From Notospermus geniculatus (lineage: Eukaryota; Nemertea; Pilidiophora; Heteronemertea; Lineidae): a DNA stretch of 64,000 nucleotides. A model generated the notes under the pieces. That model made no database searches, was not told the origin of the DNA, and worked only from the letters and a program-made list of their open reading frames with translations. The DNA lies in NCBI GenBank assembly GCA_002633025.1, contig NMRB01000113.1, forward strand, positions 299,789 through 363,788, read 5' to 3'. The position numbers and the translations under genes are program-made. Below, in pieces: positions 42,341 to 54,625 of this stretch (position 1 is the stretch's first letter; the number at the start of each line of letters is the position of its first letter).

Positions 42341-43186
42341 CCAGGCCGTGCACCAGTGCACGCCCCGTGACCTTAGATTTTAGGTCATGCACCTTTACTT
42401 CACTTTGGTGGTTCCAACTTTGGCCTCCAGGGCCCATATCCATAAAACCTTGCTAGGCTTATTTACTTGCTAAAGTGCCCAGTTTGTACAGGCCAATGTA
42501 CACAACTAGCAACCAACTAAGCTAACAAGCTGTTACCAGTAATGGGCCCAGGACTCTGCAAAATCCATCTGCTAAACTACATGTATTCCTGAGTACCCTG
42601 GACGCACCCACACAGCAGTTTACGATGATTGTTGTCCCGGAACTTTTTCATCCCAAACTCAACCATAAACAAGTTTGGTCCACCATGTCAACGACAGCCA
42701 GTAAAATTATTACAAGCACGACAATTCATTACACTTCCAGCTAATCAATCCTGCAAAAAACCACCATCTCCACCTCAGAATACAGATTGCAGGCAGACCA
42801 GAGGGCAAATACTGATTCCTAATCATTCCCTTGGTCTGGTGTTGGCATAAATCTTGATCTGTGCATACTGATTGAGTGGCAGGCTTTCGTCACGGCCATA
42901 TCTGATATAATATGCACGAGGTGAAGTTGCTTGGGATGATTGACTCCCGTCGGTGGAGGACATGAAGGACTGAACAGAACAGACTTTGGGAAGAGGCAAG
43001 TTAGGTGTGTCCTGTGGAGGACATGAAGGACTGAACAGAACAGACTTTGGGAAGACGCAAGTTATGTGTCCTGCATAGGGACAACAGAAACATAGTGCGT
43101 CTGCCAGATTTGGAACCTGTGACCCTTTTGTTAGGAGCTTGGTACCACATGGAACACTCCCGTCAATTCATGCTGAGTTTGCTATG

Positions 43187-43585
43187 CCAGAGCCAAAAGG
43201 TTCAGTGCTCAACTTGCCACAGGAGCCGAAAGGTTCAATGCGAACTTGCCACAGAAGCCAAAAGGTTCAGTGCTTGAACTTGCAACAGGAGCCGAAAGGT
43301 CCTGTGCTTGAACTTGCCACAGGAGTCGGAAGGTTCAGTGCTCAAACTTGCCACAGGAGCCAAAAGGTTCAATGCTGGAACTTGCCACAGGAGCCAAACG
43401 ATTCAGTGCTTGAACTTTCAACAGGGGCCAAAAGGTTCAGCGCTTGAATTTGCCTCAGTAGCCAAAAGGTTCAGTGCTCGAACTTGCCTGCCACAGGAGC
43501 CAAAAGGTTCATGCTCAAACATGAAACAGGAGCCAATTCTCAAACTTGCCACAGGAGCCAAAAGGTTGAGTCCTCAAACTTGCTA
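43187..43585. repeat. 34-bp minisatellite, about 12 units (X2)
   Basis: Same unit as 32,505-33,125, about six units shorter, with some truncated units. Confidence 0.9.
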
Positions 43586-43974
43586 CAGTTCCTGTATTGA
43601 GAGCCAGAGATTGATGGAAATCTGGTGACCCAGAGAATTCCAGTGGGAACCCCTCCATTATAATCGTCCAATAAATCCTTATCTACAAAACCACATAGCC
43701 GTAAAATTTCAACCTCTTGTCCCTCCTAGATTCAAATTGCGGGACACCACAAGTTTATGAAGTCTGGATATATATCTTTGTCACCAGATCGGATGATGAA
43801 TGGACATTATGGATGGTGTTCTGTGTAATCATTTCCAAACAGTGTGCTGGGGGCAGATAAACGCCTGCCACGATTTATGAGACACTGGTGGAAATATCGG
43901 ACATCAAAACACAAATGATCTGGTCCCACACCAAGAAGGAATATATCTAGCAGCAATTTTGGGGATTTTGTGCA

Positions 43975-44312
43975 GTGGAACTTATTTAAACACCTCTGCC
44001 AGGAGGACACCTCTGTTCTCAATTCGGGACAGCATGGGTGTATTTGAATCCCTGCTCTTGACAACACTCGTGCTGACCCAGTTCATGTAGTTGTTGACTC
44101 AACTCGAGAACGGCAGTCTTGAACGCCAAGAACACAACCCGAGTCAGGCCAAGAACGTTTTTTTCTCACTCTCCACTCAGCGGAGGGTTGACAAGAACAC
44201 GTTCTTGGCCCGACATGGGTTGTGTTCTCGGCGTTTGAAACTGCCGTTCTCGAGTTGAGTCAACAACTACATGAAGGGTCAGCACGAGTGTGGTCAAGAA
44301 CGGGGATTCGAA
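43975..44312. mobile_element. Palindromic foldback element P4 (X2), core form
   Basis: Left flank GGAACTTATTTAAACACCTC is single copy here, in contrast to X1, where it is repeated inverted on the right. Confidence 0.85.
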
Positions 44313-45056
44313 TATGCCCCATCAGTCTGAAAGGTTTCCTGAAGAGAGAGGTGTCACTGTATTTCAATTACCGGTACATTACTCTGAAAACGAGTAACAA
44401 TGTCTTCTTTCAGGACTTGAACTCGGTGAATATCTGCAAAACCGGGACCACGGTTGTAAAACACAACTGTTTATCTTTAAGCTTTGTCATTTGAAAATCT
44501 TCCAGATAAATCATGATCCTCTCTAATGTGCCGTGGTGAGGAGGTGCAAAAAGGGGAAATGTAATCACAGCTTTCTCCCACGGCATCCGAAATCCGCTTA
44601 TCTCATTTTCGTTTGAAAAAGATGAACAAAACAGCGCGGTTCGGATTTCTTGGCAAAATAGCACGATCTTTTCGAAGCAAAAGAACCGAAATAACGGTGT
44701 CAAAATCCTGATTAACTTCCTGGTCTGTTTTCAACGTAATTGAATCAAATGCAAACATCGTCTTTTCTGGTAAAATGGTGAGATTAGATTTTAATGGAGG
44801 AAGGATAACGTGAACTGTGAGACTTCACGATCTCGTGGAGAATGATTTAAACCCCAAATGCTGCACAGAGATTTCGTGGTTAAAGTTGAGTTGCGCTGCA
44901 CCAGGTGATAATTTTCTTGTGAAAGTTGGCCGCCAAAGGTAAATTCACCAATAGGGACTTTCAGCAAGGCTCCATATCGTCGAATCGTATCACATATGAC
45001 TTTAATAGAAAATGCATTAGCTCGATACGTCATATGTGACACGGATCGACGATATA

Positions 45057-45197
45057 AGGGAGTTTGAGATCAGCGACTTATCACTGATCCTTATACGTAT
45101 ATGGATAGATTTCTGTACAATGAGGACAAATTTTGTGTACATTTCCATCAGTATACGTATAAGGATCCGTGATAAGTTGCTGATCTCAAACTCCCTA
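45057..45197. mobile_element. 141-bp palindromic MITE (X2 only)
   Basis: AGGGAGTTTGAGATCAGCGA with the matching complement at the right; arms of about 45 bp also include GATCCTTATACGTATA. Confidence 0.8.
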
Positions 45198-45404
45198 TTG
45201 TTAGTGTCCTCACAACTTATGCTGAAACCAATGAAACAAACAACTGTCCGAACTGCCCGTTGTTTTCTATGATTTTCTTGCGGGCGAAAACACTCCCATG
45301 TCCCTGAAGCTAGATTTAAGGCGATATGCAGCCAGACATCCATATTATTCCGAAATGGATATGACACAACGCCGCCCTGGTGGCAACCTGAAAATTATAT
45401 TTAC

Positions 45405-45436
45405 CTTGTTTTCCCGGATGGCGATTTTTTCAGAGT
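45405..45436 (-). CDS. PLEKHA5/6/7-like: PLEKHA5/6/7-like gene, 32-bp Lys-rich microexon (X2 copy)
   Basis: Identical to 35,116-35,147 with the same splice signals. Confidence 0.63.
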
Positions 45437-46013
45437 CTGAAAAGATACAAAAAACAGAAACTTACCAAAACTGTCAGAAGCAGAAGGCAGCCAAAACTAA
45501 TTATCATGGAGTCATCGCCAATAAATGTTGACAGAGCTATCATTAAATCTTGATGTCAAGGCGGATGTGGTAATTGGTGAGATGATGATATCAAGATTTC
45601 ACAGAAATATGAAATTCTTCACCGAGATACTAAAGGGAGATCATTTCTTCATCAGCAGCTTTTGGTAACCATGGTTTCTGTAGTTGCATCTATTTTTCAG
45701 TTCACCAGGGCAGAACAAGACACCCCTTGTCTTCGTGGGCCTTGTCTTTTAGCCTAGAGTAGCACATCAGGGTCTTCAAAAGCGATTATGACATTTTGAC
45801 GTCCTTCACAGATGTCTTAAGATCACTGGAGTCGAGTATCAGTGACATTGGCTGATATTCATAAAAGCTAGCAAATGCTTTTACTTCAAGTTTTGTAGTG
45901 CATTTACAATGGACCTCGGTGTGCAAATCTTACGTAAAAGCATTTGCTAACTTTTATGAATACCAGCCACAAAATCCTTTCATTTTCCATCACCTCCTCA
46001 CCTACATCAGTTC

Positions 46014-46671
46014 NNNNNNNNNNNNNNNNNNNNNNNNNNNNNNNNNNNNNNNNNNNNNNNNNNNNNNNNNNNNNNNNNNNNNNNNNNNNNNNNNNNNNNN
46101 NNNNNNNNNNNNNNNNNNNNNNNNNNNNNNNNNNNNNNNNNNNNNNNNNNNNNNNNNNNNNNNNNNNNNNNNNNNNNNNNNNNNNNNNNNNNNNNNNNNN
46201 NNNNNNNNNNNNNNNNNNNNNNNNNNNNNNNNNNNNNNNNNNNNNNNNNNNNNNNNNNNNNNNNNNNNNNNNNNNNNNNNNNNNNNNNNNNNNNNNNNNN
46301 NNNNNNNNNNNNNNNNNNNNNNNNNNNNNNNNNNNNNNNNNNNNNNNNNNNNNNNNNNNNNNNNNNNNNNNNNNNNNNNNNNNNNNNNNNNNNNNNNNNN
46401 NNNNNNNNNNNNNNNNNNNNNNNNNNNNNNNNNNNNNNNNNNNNNNNNNNNNNNNNNNNNNNNNNNNNNNNNNNNNNNNNNNNNNNNNNNNNNNNNNNNN
46501 NNNNNNNNNNNNNNNNNNNNNNNNNNNNNNNNNNNNNNNNNNNNNNNNNNNNNNNNNNNNNNNNNNNNNNNNNNNNNNNNNNNNNNNNNNNNNNNNNNNN
46601 NNNNNNNNNNNNNNNNNNNNNNNNNNNNNNNNNNNNNNNNNNNNNNNNNNNNNNNNNNNNNNNNNNNNNNN
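46014..46671. other. Assembly gap (658 N)
   Basis: Unknown sequence between X2 and Y2; same relative place as the gap at 35,683. Confidence 1.
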
Positions 46672-47226
46672 GTCCCCAAGATCAGATCAACTCACCCCCA
46701 CAACAATTCCCCCCCCCATCAGTTATCAATGAAAACCAAGCAAAGCAATACTAGCAGACGATGACTCCCCCAATGTGTCTTAGCTAATGACTAGAGGTGC
46801 ATCGAACCACATAATTTCTCCCAATCACTCAATATGATACATCGCCGTAGGACCGTTCTGATAACCACATCTCATCGCGACAGAAAACCCCATCATAATC
46901 TACCGACTCGGATAAAAACTCTTCTGGTCATTTAGCATCAGCCAATCAAATCGCTTACTTGCTTTGATTTCCGCCGTGGCGTATCGTTCCTAATCATTCA
47001 TCTATATCATTAGTTTGTCTTTATTACACGGCCAATGATAGCTCGGGTATTTACGGCGAAGACAATCACAATGTTATCCATCATTTTCAGCTTTCAATTC
47101 CTGCCGTTTAGGACTTAAGGCGAAGATGAATCATATTTATTTTGCGTGGCTTGGGACAATTCTTCAAACTTTAACCCTATCTTCCCGATCTCAAGAGTTC
47201 CGTATGCATTCCACCGTCAGATAGGA

Positions 47227-47462
47227 CATACGGTTAGAGGACAATTCATCCCCGGACAATTTGTCCCCAGACATTTAATCCCGAGACAATTCGTCCCGTA
47301 GGACATTTTGTCCCTGGACAATTCCTCCCCTAGGGCAATTCGTCCAGAGACGACTTGTCTCGGGACAAATTGTCCTATGGGACAAATTGTCCAGGGACGA
47401 ATTGTCTGGGGATAAATTGTTCATGGGGACGAATTGTCTGGGGATGAATTGTCCTAGAGGAC
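47227..47462. repeat. GGACAATTCGTCC array with head-to-head orientation (Y2)
   Basis: Partner of 36,295-36,560, missing one or two units. Confidence 0.85.
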
Positions 47463-47517
47463 ATACAGGTGCTCAGAACATTGCGAAGTTCATTTTGACA
47501 AAGTATTAAGCTGTTAA

Positions 47518-47788
47518 AGCCCCACTGTATTGAATCTGAAAAACGCAAATCATCGCCGCGATTCTTGACGTCAGTGCACGACGTCACGACGTGTAAAATG
47601 TACTGCGCTCCATCTGAATACATTAGAGCCCTCCCTGCAGATTTTTTCATTGTGTGCTGAAAACTAGGCCTTGATTTTCGGAAATACGCATCAGGCAGGC
47701 ATTTTGGGGACCTTCACAATGCTATGAGACCTCGACCAGCATTCTCCCAACACTTTGAAAATCCAGTAAAATTCAATACTGTGGGGCT
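47518..47788. mobile_element. 271-bp MITE with TTAA target duplication (Y2 only)
   Basis: AGCCCCACTGTATTGAAT and ATTCAATACTGTGGGGCT are inverted ends, TTAA flanks each side, and Y1 has the single site GCTGTTAAAGTGTC (about 36,615). TTAA duplications are typical of piggyBac-type elements. Confidence 0.85.
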
Positions 47789-48137
47789 TTAAAGTGTCAC
47801 CACAGCAACTGTTTCAAACCACCCAATAAAACAATAACAGCATCTGTCGTATCCTCCCCGGGCTAGACTCTCCAACAAATTCTTCGTTGCCATGCCAGCC
47901 ACAATCTGTAAAATCCTCCAAAGACGTTCTTTGCTCTAACTAGAAGACAATCTCATTGATCCCGGAGATGATGAACAATATTTTATTGTTTTTCACAAAA
48001 GGAATGTTGTTTTAACCTAATGGGGGATGATAAAGGATGAGGATGACTTTATCCTTAAGAAGCAGAAGTTTGCTTCCTTAAGGCGTAATCTTACATGCTC
48101 ATGCATTTACTTCTGCAGAGGCATTTTCCTTGTGCCG

Positions 48138-48636
48138 AAAGCCTAGCGTACATCGCCAGTTGCGACTGGAAGCCACTGAACACAACAGTCGCTTTCGATG
48201 TACGTGTCCCGCACACATCGGTTATGACAGGTCATTGTGGCAACAAGTGGCACAATCCAGTCTTCAATCTGGAGTGCGCACATTGGACAGGCAATGGTAC
48301 TGAATGCTACACGGAAGTTGTCGATGTCTTCCGATCAGACCACTTGGGATTCCGTCACATGACCAGGTGTGCCCCACAAACAAAGGAAATTCATTGCTGG
48401 GCCCACACATCGAAAGCGACTGAAGAGAACTAGAAGCAACAGTCGGCAACGAGTAACTGGCTGAGCAACTGGCTGGAACTAGTGGCAACAGTCAGCAATA
48501 GCATTGCCGGTGCACGTACATCCGCCTGTTTGAGCATCTGACCAGTTGCTGCCATTTCCAGCCAGTCGCCCACCGTTGCCAGAAACGCCACTGCCGGTAG
48601 TTGCTTCCAGTCGCAAGGTCGATGTGCGCTAGGCTT
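48138..48636. mobile_element. R2-subfamily MITE (Y2)
   Basis: Partner of 36,961-37,458 at the same insertion site. Confidence 0.85.
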
Positions 48637-48773
48637 CTCCTTTCGGGATGAGACTGAGGTAAAACCAGTCAGATGCACAAGTCCTGCAGAAGTTGCAAGT
48701 AAGGTAGGCCCACTACTTGGCAAGGTGGACCGAGGTTTCATACGTTAGGTGAGATCATTTGAATAAAACTTAC

Positions 48774-48867
48774 ATTTCGTTTTGAGTCCAAAGGTGATTG
48801 TGATGACGACGAGTCATCTGGATGGTATGGAGAGAGCGGTGAATGAGAGGCGGATTTCTCGATTGAC
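48774..48867 (-). CDS. PLEKHA5/6/7-like: PLEKHA5/6/7-like gene, 94-bp Ser-rich exon (Y2 copy)
   Basis: Same splice sites and phases as 37,608-37,701; the encoded residues are the same by eye. Confidence 0.8.
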
Positions 48868-49536
48868 CTGCAGTGGAAAAAAACTTGGATTAGTGCATGC
48901 CTGGATCACCTGATGACTAGTAAAAGCGGGGAATGACGAGCCTGAAGCAATCATACGAATGGCCCCTTGGGTGCGAGAAGATTAGATCCGGTTGAGTACC
49001 AACCCACACAAAATAAAATACACCGCATAATGAACACTCGGATGAAGTTTCAGTGAAAACGCAATGCCACAGAACTGTAATTGAGAAGCAAGTCACGATG
49101 GTCATAAACGCTAATGTTGCCGCCAGCAAAAATGACTATCATCGCCGCAAAAGTTGCAAAAATTTAGCAACCTTTGACTTGTCTCATCAAATTCTAGCAA
49201 ATTGGAGGAAGGCAATTAGAATGTATTGGGAAAGTCTTGAGCGAGAACAATTATTTGATATCCAATAAAAGCTAGTAATATTGAGACTACCTCCGGGCGA
49301 GGAACTCTTCCATGTGCGATGGTGTTGTCAGTTTCTGAACATGGATATCAGACAACCATTGCAATTAAGATGGACAAATTGCACATGAACAACTCTCGAT
49401 TGATTGGTAGTTAAAAGTCTTCATTATGTTTGTATCGTCTTATTGTACTCCAAGTGCTGTCAAAATTGCCAGATGCTTCAGCAGTGAGTGCAATTATCAG
49501 ACTTCAAAGATGGTAGAGAAACCATGACAAGCTATT

Positions 49537-50022
49537 AAGCCAGGCGTACATCACACTTGGGACTAGAACCGACCAGAAGCAACTGATCTGATCAGTCGCT
49601 GGTGATGTACGCGTTGCAAATTCAGCAACTCAGTAAACCTACATATGTTGTAGGAGGATCCAATTAGTCGTCATGTCCTGACTGCGTACTTCACACTTGC
49701 GACTGGCAGCAACTCGGGTAACATCCGAGGCGTTGAGACTCGATGAGAGTAGTTTCGTTCAGAAAACTGGCACTGATCAGTTGTAAGCCCACCTACACCG
49801 CAGCGACTGAACGAAACTGGGTACAACTAGTCGCTAGAAAGTTGAACGTGTGCAACTCGCGGCGACTGGCAAAATTTCAGTTCCAGCAAGTCCCAAGGGT
49901 GCGTACATCGACTATTTCTGGCGACTAATCAGTCACCTCCAGTTCCAGCCAGATCCTCCCTGTCGCCAGTAGCTCAGTGGCGACAAGTTGTCTCCAGTCG
50001 CAAGTGTGATGTACGCCAGGCT
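49537..50022. mobile_element. R1-subfamily MITE (Y2 only)
   Basis: AAGCCAGGCGTACATCACAC at the left and GTGATGTACGCCAGGCT at the right. Part of it is seen again at 50,535-50,722 because of an unmerged overlap. Confidence 0.85.
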
Positions 50023-50534
50023 ATCAGTGGTTTTCACATCATTCACATTGACAAGCTTGGAAAGTGGCCACAATAATCACTCATCACACTACACTCAGTG
50101 ACATAATCAAAATCACAGCACTTTTCAGCAATCTAGTAGAGTTGCCAAACAAGATGGAAGCAGTGGCAGCCATCTTGTATAAGGTCACACATGCTGCTTA
50201 ACCCTTTCGCTACTGGCCCCTTTTCCACCAGCAGACCGAGCCAAAAAATGAGGGTCGAAAAAGGGGTTGCCAGGGGTTTTCAAAGAGCCGCTGTGACCTG
50301 ACTTGTTCATCGATTTTGAAGTGGTAACTTTTATTAGGTTGGCAACTGCTTCTACTTCATGTAGGCCGCTCTCTCTTCGTCAATCGACTCATTTCTAACG
50401 CAAATACCGCACAATTCCACTGATTTGGGGGCCTTTTCACCATCACCCCTTTGGGAGTGGGTGAAGGTCACCAACGTGGTCATATTCCCACTCTGAGTCA
50501 ATGTTTTCACAGCCTGAGTCACTAATTTCAACTT

Positions 50535-50899
50535 NAAAGTTGAACGTGTGCAACTCGCGGCGACTGGCAAAATTTCAGTTCCAGCAAGTCCCAAGGGTGC
50601 GTACATCGACTATTTCTGGCGACTAATCAGTCACCTCCAGTTCCAGCCAGATCCTCCCTGTCGCCAGTAGCTCAGTGGCGACAAGTTGTCTCCAGTCGCA
50701 AGTGTGATGTACGCCAGACTATCAGTGGTTTTCACATCATTCACATTGACAAGCTTGGAAAGTGGCCACAATAATCACTCATCACACTACACTCAGTGAC
50801 ATAATCAAAATCACAGCACTTTTCAGCAATCTAGTAGAGTTGCCAAACAAGATGGAAGCAGTAGCAGCCATCTTGTATAAGGTCACACATGCTGCTTAA
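50535..50899. repeat. Direct copy of about 49,841-50,205 after a single N
   Basis: AAAGTTGAACGTGTGCAACT and the following 360 bases repeat almost without change from 49,841 onward, directly after the N at 50,534. I infer two contig ends that overlap but were not merged. Confidence 0.85.
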
Positions 50900-51764
50900 C
50901 AGTCACTCTTATTTGGCACAGCATTCACCGGTAATGAGACAGAGAGCAATCAAGATGGCTGTTGTGGCGGCCATATTGGAAGTCAGTTACTCTATACCTG
51001 TACAGCAGACGGCAAAGAAAATGTGTTAATTTGAGTTATCATCCTGGAACCACATCTAAGATGGTAGCCATGGCAGCCATATTGAAAATCTGACAAGAGT
51101 GAGTGGGCAAATGACACCATTCCATCTATCACGAACTCCAAAAACTCGCCACAGGAAAACAGATACATCTTGAATTAATGCACACGAATGCTGGGAGGAG
51201 TTTATTCAGCCATGACAAAATCATCCCATCCTCTGGCACGGAGGGATAAACGTCTATTAAATAGATTGAAAACAGGATATTTAGATCAAACTAATAGCTT
51301 CTAATGTGGTGTATGTCATTCCATCATGTAATGTAATTGCATCATAATCCAAGTCTGGTTGTGATGTCAGCTGCAGGACAGCAGTTTATTACTGAAATGA
51401 CAAATAATGCCAAGTGCAAGCAGGAAAATTTAAGGCATTGGGATCCAATGTGTTGTCATCTAACGAGCAGGTCATGGTTTATGGACTCGGTTTGCAGATA
51501 TTTATGAAGCATATTTATGGAGTCTGCCAAGTGATTTAAGATGGGTCCATGTCCAATGATCCCCTTTCATAAGACCACATAGCACGGTCCCATAAGTCAA
51601 CGTCTGGTTGCCATATTGGCAATATATATCTGAACATTTCCTGCACACAAAACTGGAGAACTTCAGCACAACACTGGCGCAGGGAATGTACGTGCTTGTT
51701 GCACCAGAATGGAATATTTCCTGCACACCTAACTGGAAAACCTAATGTGGGTTGAAACTGGAAA

Positions 51765-52020
51765 ATACCAAACTGGAATGTTTTCTGTTGTACCAAACTG
51801 GAACGTTTCCTATTGTGCCAAACTGGAATGCTTCCTGTCGTACCAAACTGGAATGCTTCCTGTTGTACCAAACTGGAATGCTTCCTGTTGTACCAAACTG
51901 GAATGCTTCCTGTTGTACCAAACTGGAATGCTCCCGTTGTACCAAACTGGAATGCTTCCTGAGTACCAAACTGGAATGCTTCCTGTTGTACCAAACTGGA
52001 ATGTTTCATATACACCAAAC
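51765..52020. repeat. 25-bp minisatellite, about 10 units
   Basis: Unit GCTTCCTGTTGTACCAAACT plus GGAAT, 25 bp. Every frame is open on both strands, giving apparent repeat proteins; not a gene. The stretch 52,020-52,768 is featureless. Confidence 0.9.
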
Positions 52021-52768
52021 CACAATATCTCATAAGCACCAAACCGCTCCATCAAACTGAAACTTATTGCTTGCTTCACCAGCATGTTTCCTGCTACTAA
52101 GTTGAAATATTTTGAGTAAACAGTTTTGAGTGGGTTACTTCAAACAATTAATGAGGATCAGAGTTGTTTTTTAGATTCATAGACAGTAATGACTTCTCCT
52201 AATGACGTAACATCAAAACCAATTTTTTTCGCAAGATCTATTTTTAAGATTTCCACTTATTACAGAGCTTTGTCTTCTGAAAGCAACAGCTGTAAACAAT
52301 GCTGCGTTAGATGTCAAGAAATAACTAGACACTGTCATTGATTGGTTGAGAATCGATGTTGTGCCGTCTGTCTTAATGATGCTGACATTTACGCAGCAAA
52401 GTCTCGCCAAATGTCTGCCACAAGAAAAACACGCCTTGTTTTTCTGGAAAACATAAATGCTTGCAATCTATCCGACAAGAGGTTGAATCATTAATGATTA
52501 GGATATCTAAACGTTCCAGCTTCAGAATTATATTGATACAAGCACCAAAGAGACATTTTTTTCCAGAATCAGAAATGTCTTTCTTTGAAAAGTACATGGC
52601 TTCAGTTTTTTTTGAGAGCTATCAAACTGAGATATATTCAGACCTGCCTACGTTAACTTTGAGCTGGCTGTCCTGTTTTTGTGGAATAACCATAAAATGA
52701 CATTTTTCGGTGTAAAATAACGAAACGCAAAATTCTGCAGTTGTTCGTACCAGTGTATTTTTCTACAC

Positions 52769-52892
52769 TTTGGGCTGTATTCTAGAAGCTTCCTTAACCC
52801 TACGGTTTACCTTTAGCTATTGTTTGCAGGGCAGAATACAAAAGCTTAAAGTGGACCTTAGAGTTAAGGATGCTTCTAGAATACGGGCCTTT
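52769..52892. mobile_element. 124-bp foldback MITE
   Basis: GTATTCTAGAAGCTTCCTTA at the left pairs with the complement of TAAGGATGCTTCTAGAATAC at the right. Confidence 0.7.
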
Positions 52893-53339
52893 AAGTATAA
52901 AAATAGTGCCAATGGCACTGTGCCCGCTTGGCTTGACAGCATAGTTGTACGAATCATCAGCAATCTCACTTAAGCCATATCGTAAGTACAAACATGCCAA
53001 ATTGCCATATAAAAGTATCATTGGGTAACAAGTTGATGAAGATCCGTTTTTAGTTTTGGCCCCCTAGTGGCAAAGTCAAGAACCAGATTTCGCCAAAATT
53101 TTGTGTGTGAGTTGCTATAGCCTAGAGGTAGATATGTGCAAAGTTTCAAAGGAATAGCTGAAACCATTACAAGAAGTGCCAATTTCGTAACTTCAGACAA
53201 ACTTTGACCTCTGTGACCTTGAAAATTAGGTCAAATTAAAAACTGGGGTATAGTGTTATGTATCCTCATTAGATATACCCATGATAAAAATTTGATGAAG
53301 ATCCGTCTCGTAGTTAGGGAGAAATGGCACTTTAGGTGA

Positions 53340-53700
53340 TTTTGGTTTTGGCCCCCTGGTGGCAATGNCATATATACACCCACCAAAGGCAAAAAAGATT
53401 CGTCAAAAAATAAACGTGCTAGAGCGCTAACAAACCAAAGTTTACGGATGCACAAAACGCCCCCTGGAGGCCAAAATAGGAATCCAACCGTGCTCAAAAT
53501 CGAACTCGACCTACATCTTAGGCCCATATATACACTCACCAAAGGCCAAAAAGATTCGTCAAAAAATAAAGGCGCTAGAGCGCTAACAAACCAAAGTTTA
53601 CGGACGTACGTACGTACGTACTGACGCACGACAGACCACCACTCAATGACCCCAACCACAGCATAAGCCCTGCTGGGCCTTGCGGCCAAGCGGGCTAAAA
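53340..53700. repeat. Repeated GCCCCCTGG / ATATATACACCCACCAAAGG segment
   Basis: CACCAAAGGCAAAAAAGATT and the next 60 bases occur at 53,380 and again at 53,538. There is a single N at 53,369 and a (CGTA)n run at 53,604-53,621. It looks like a fragment of a dispersed repeat; the stretch 52,893-53,340 before it is similar low-information sequence. Confidence 0.55.
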
Positions 53701-53898
53701 ACACAGTTTTGAGCGTAAAAAATATGCTGAAATACGCTGGGTAGGCAGGTTTGTAATATTTCTATTGTAAGAAATATCAACTGTAAATCTGCCAATCAGA
53801 CGCTTCACTTATCAATCTCATTTTTTTCTCCCTAACTGCGGTAAGAACCTTATGGAATGCACTCCAGTTCCCAGGGCCGCTTCGTTAATATTGAAATA

Positions 53899-54240
53899 TG
53901 CTTCATAGAGAGAAAATGATCCGATTCCCCTCTGCTCCTGGCTCGACGGTCGTGTTCAAAGGTAAGCTTGCGGCCAACACAGCTTGATTGGAATAAATCA
54001 TGCTTGGCAATACTTTCATCGCCGCGAAGACTTCGACGGAAAAAGTACGGAGAAGTTATCAAGTGGTTCTCTCAGCCGAGAGCAGCGTATAAGCAAACAG
54101 TTTTGGATGCTTTGAGAGGCCGTTCCAGCCTGAAGTGTAATGTCTTAGAAGTTGTCTATAGTTTCTTATCAGGGAGCCCAAAAAATAAGGTATGCGACGG
54201 TCCATTCCACTGGCAAGAATTCTGTATAATCAAGGTGAGA
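53899..54240 (+). other. Unrecognised open segment
   Basis: A plus-strand frame reads KKYGEVIKWFSQPRAAYKQT, VLDALRGRSSLKCNVLEVVY and SFLSGSPKN, with a possible donor ATCAAG|GTGAGA at 54,233. An upstream exon-like piece (ATG at 53,899, donor AAAG|GTAAGC) does not match it in phase. I do not recognise the sequence and cannot call a gene. Confidence 0.2.
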
Positions 54241-54478
54241 AAAGAACTACAGTTGAGCACTGCACTCAGAGGGCTCCTGGTGTGGCGTAAGACTAACACC
54301 AAGTTCATACTTCGACGCACGACCATCGGCGTCCGACGCACGATCACAATCTGGACGCTGAGCGTACTTCAGCGATGGCGATGCATTATGAAATGACTCA
54401 AGTAATTACAGCCTCGCGATCGGACGCCGACCAAATCGCGCGAAGATGTATAAATTGGTAGCGGTCTGAAATGCTCAA

Positions 54479-54625
54479 ATTGTAGCGCTAAATGAGCAGC
54501 TCATCTGAGTTCTACTGAAAGTTTTCAGGATAGAACGGGGTTAAAGTGTAAAGTTGGGGATGACACCTCTACCATTGTTGACGTCAGACTATAAACCCAA
54601 ACTTTAACTTTCACGTCTAGGCTTG
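54479..54625 (+). mobile_element. 3' part of SINE family S1
   Basis: AGCTCATCTGAGTTCTACTG through to ACTTTAACTTTCA matches the complement of 14,515-14,650. The tRNA-like head is absent. Confidence 0.75.

Larger units (their letters stand above)
39400..51337. repeat. Block X2-Y2: second copy of the 11-12 kb tandem duplication
   Basis: Colinear with 28,427-39,399. Extra insertions here: 39,594-39,719, 40,287-40,667, 45,057-45,197, 47,518-47,788 and 49,537-50,022. The unmerged overlap at 49,841-50,899 adds length. Confidence 0.9.

Noticed and set aside
51536-52042. 168-codon Gln/Phe/Gly/Thr-rich repeat protein on the minus strand
   Set aside because: Produced by the 25-bp minisatellite; similar frames exist on both strands.
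53968-54396. Two-exon plus-strand gene starting at ATG 53,899
   Set aside because: The donor at 53,962 leaves phase 1, while the only acceptor nearby needs phase 0; joined, the frame stops at once.
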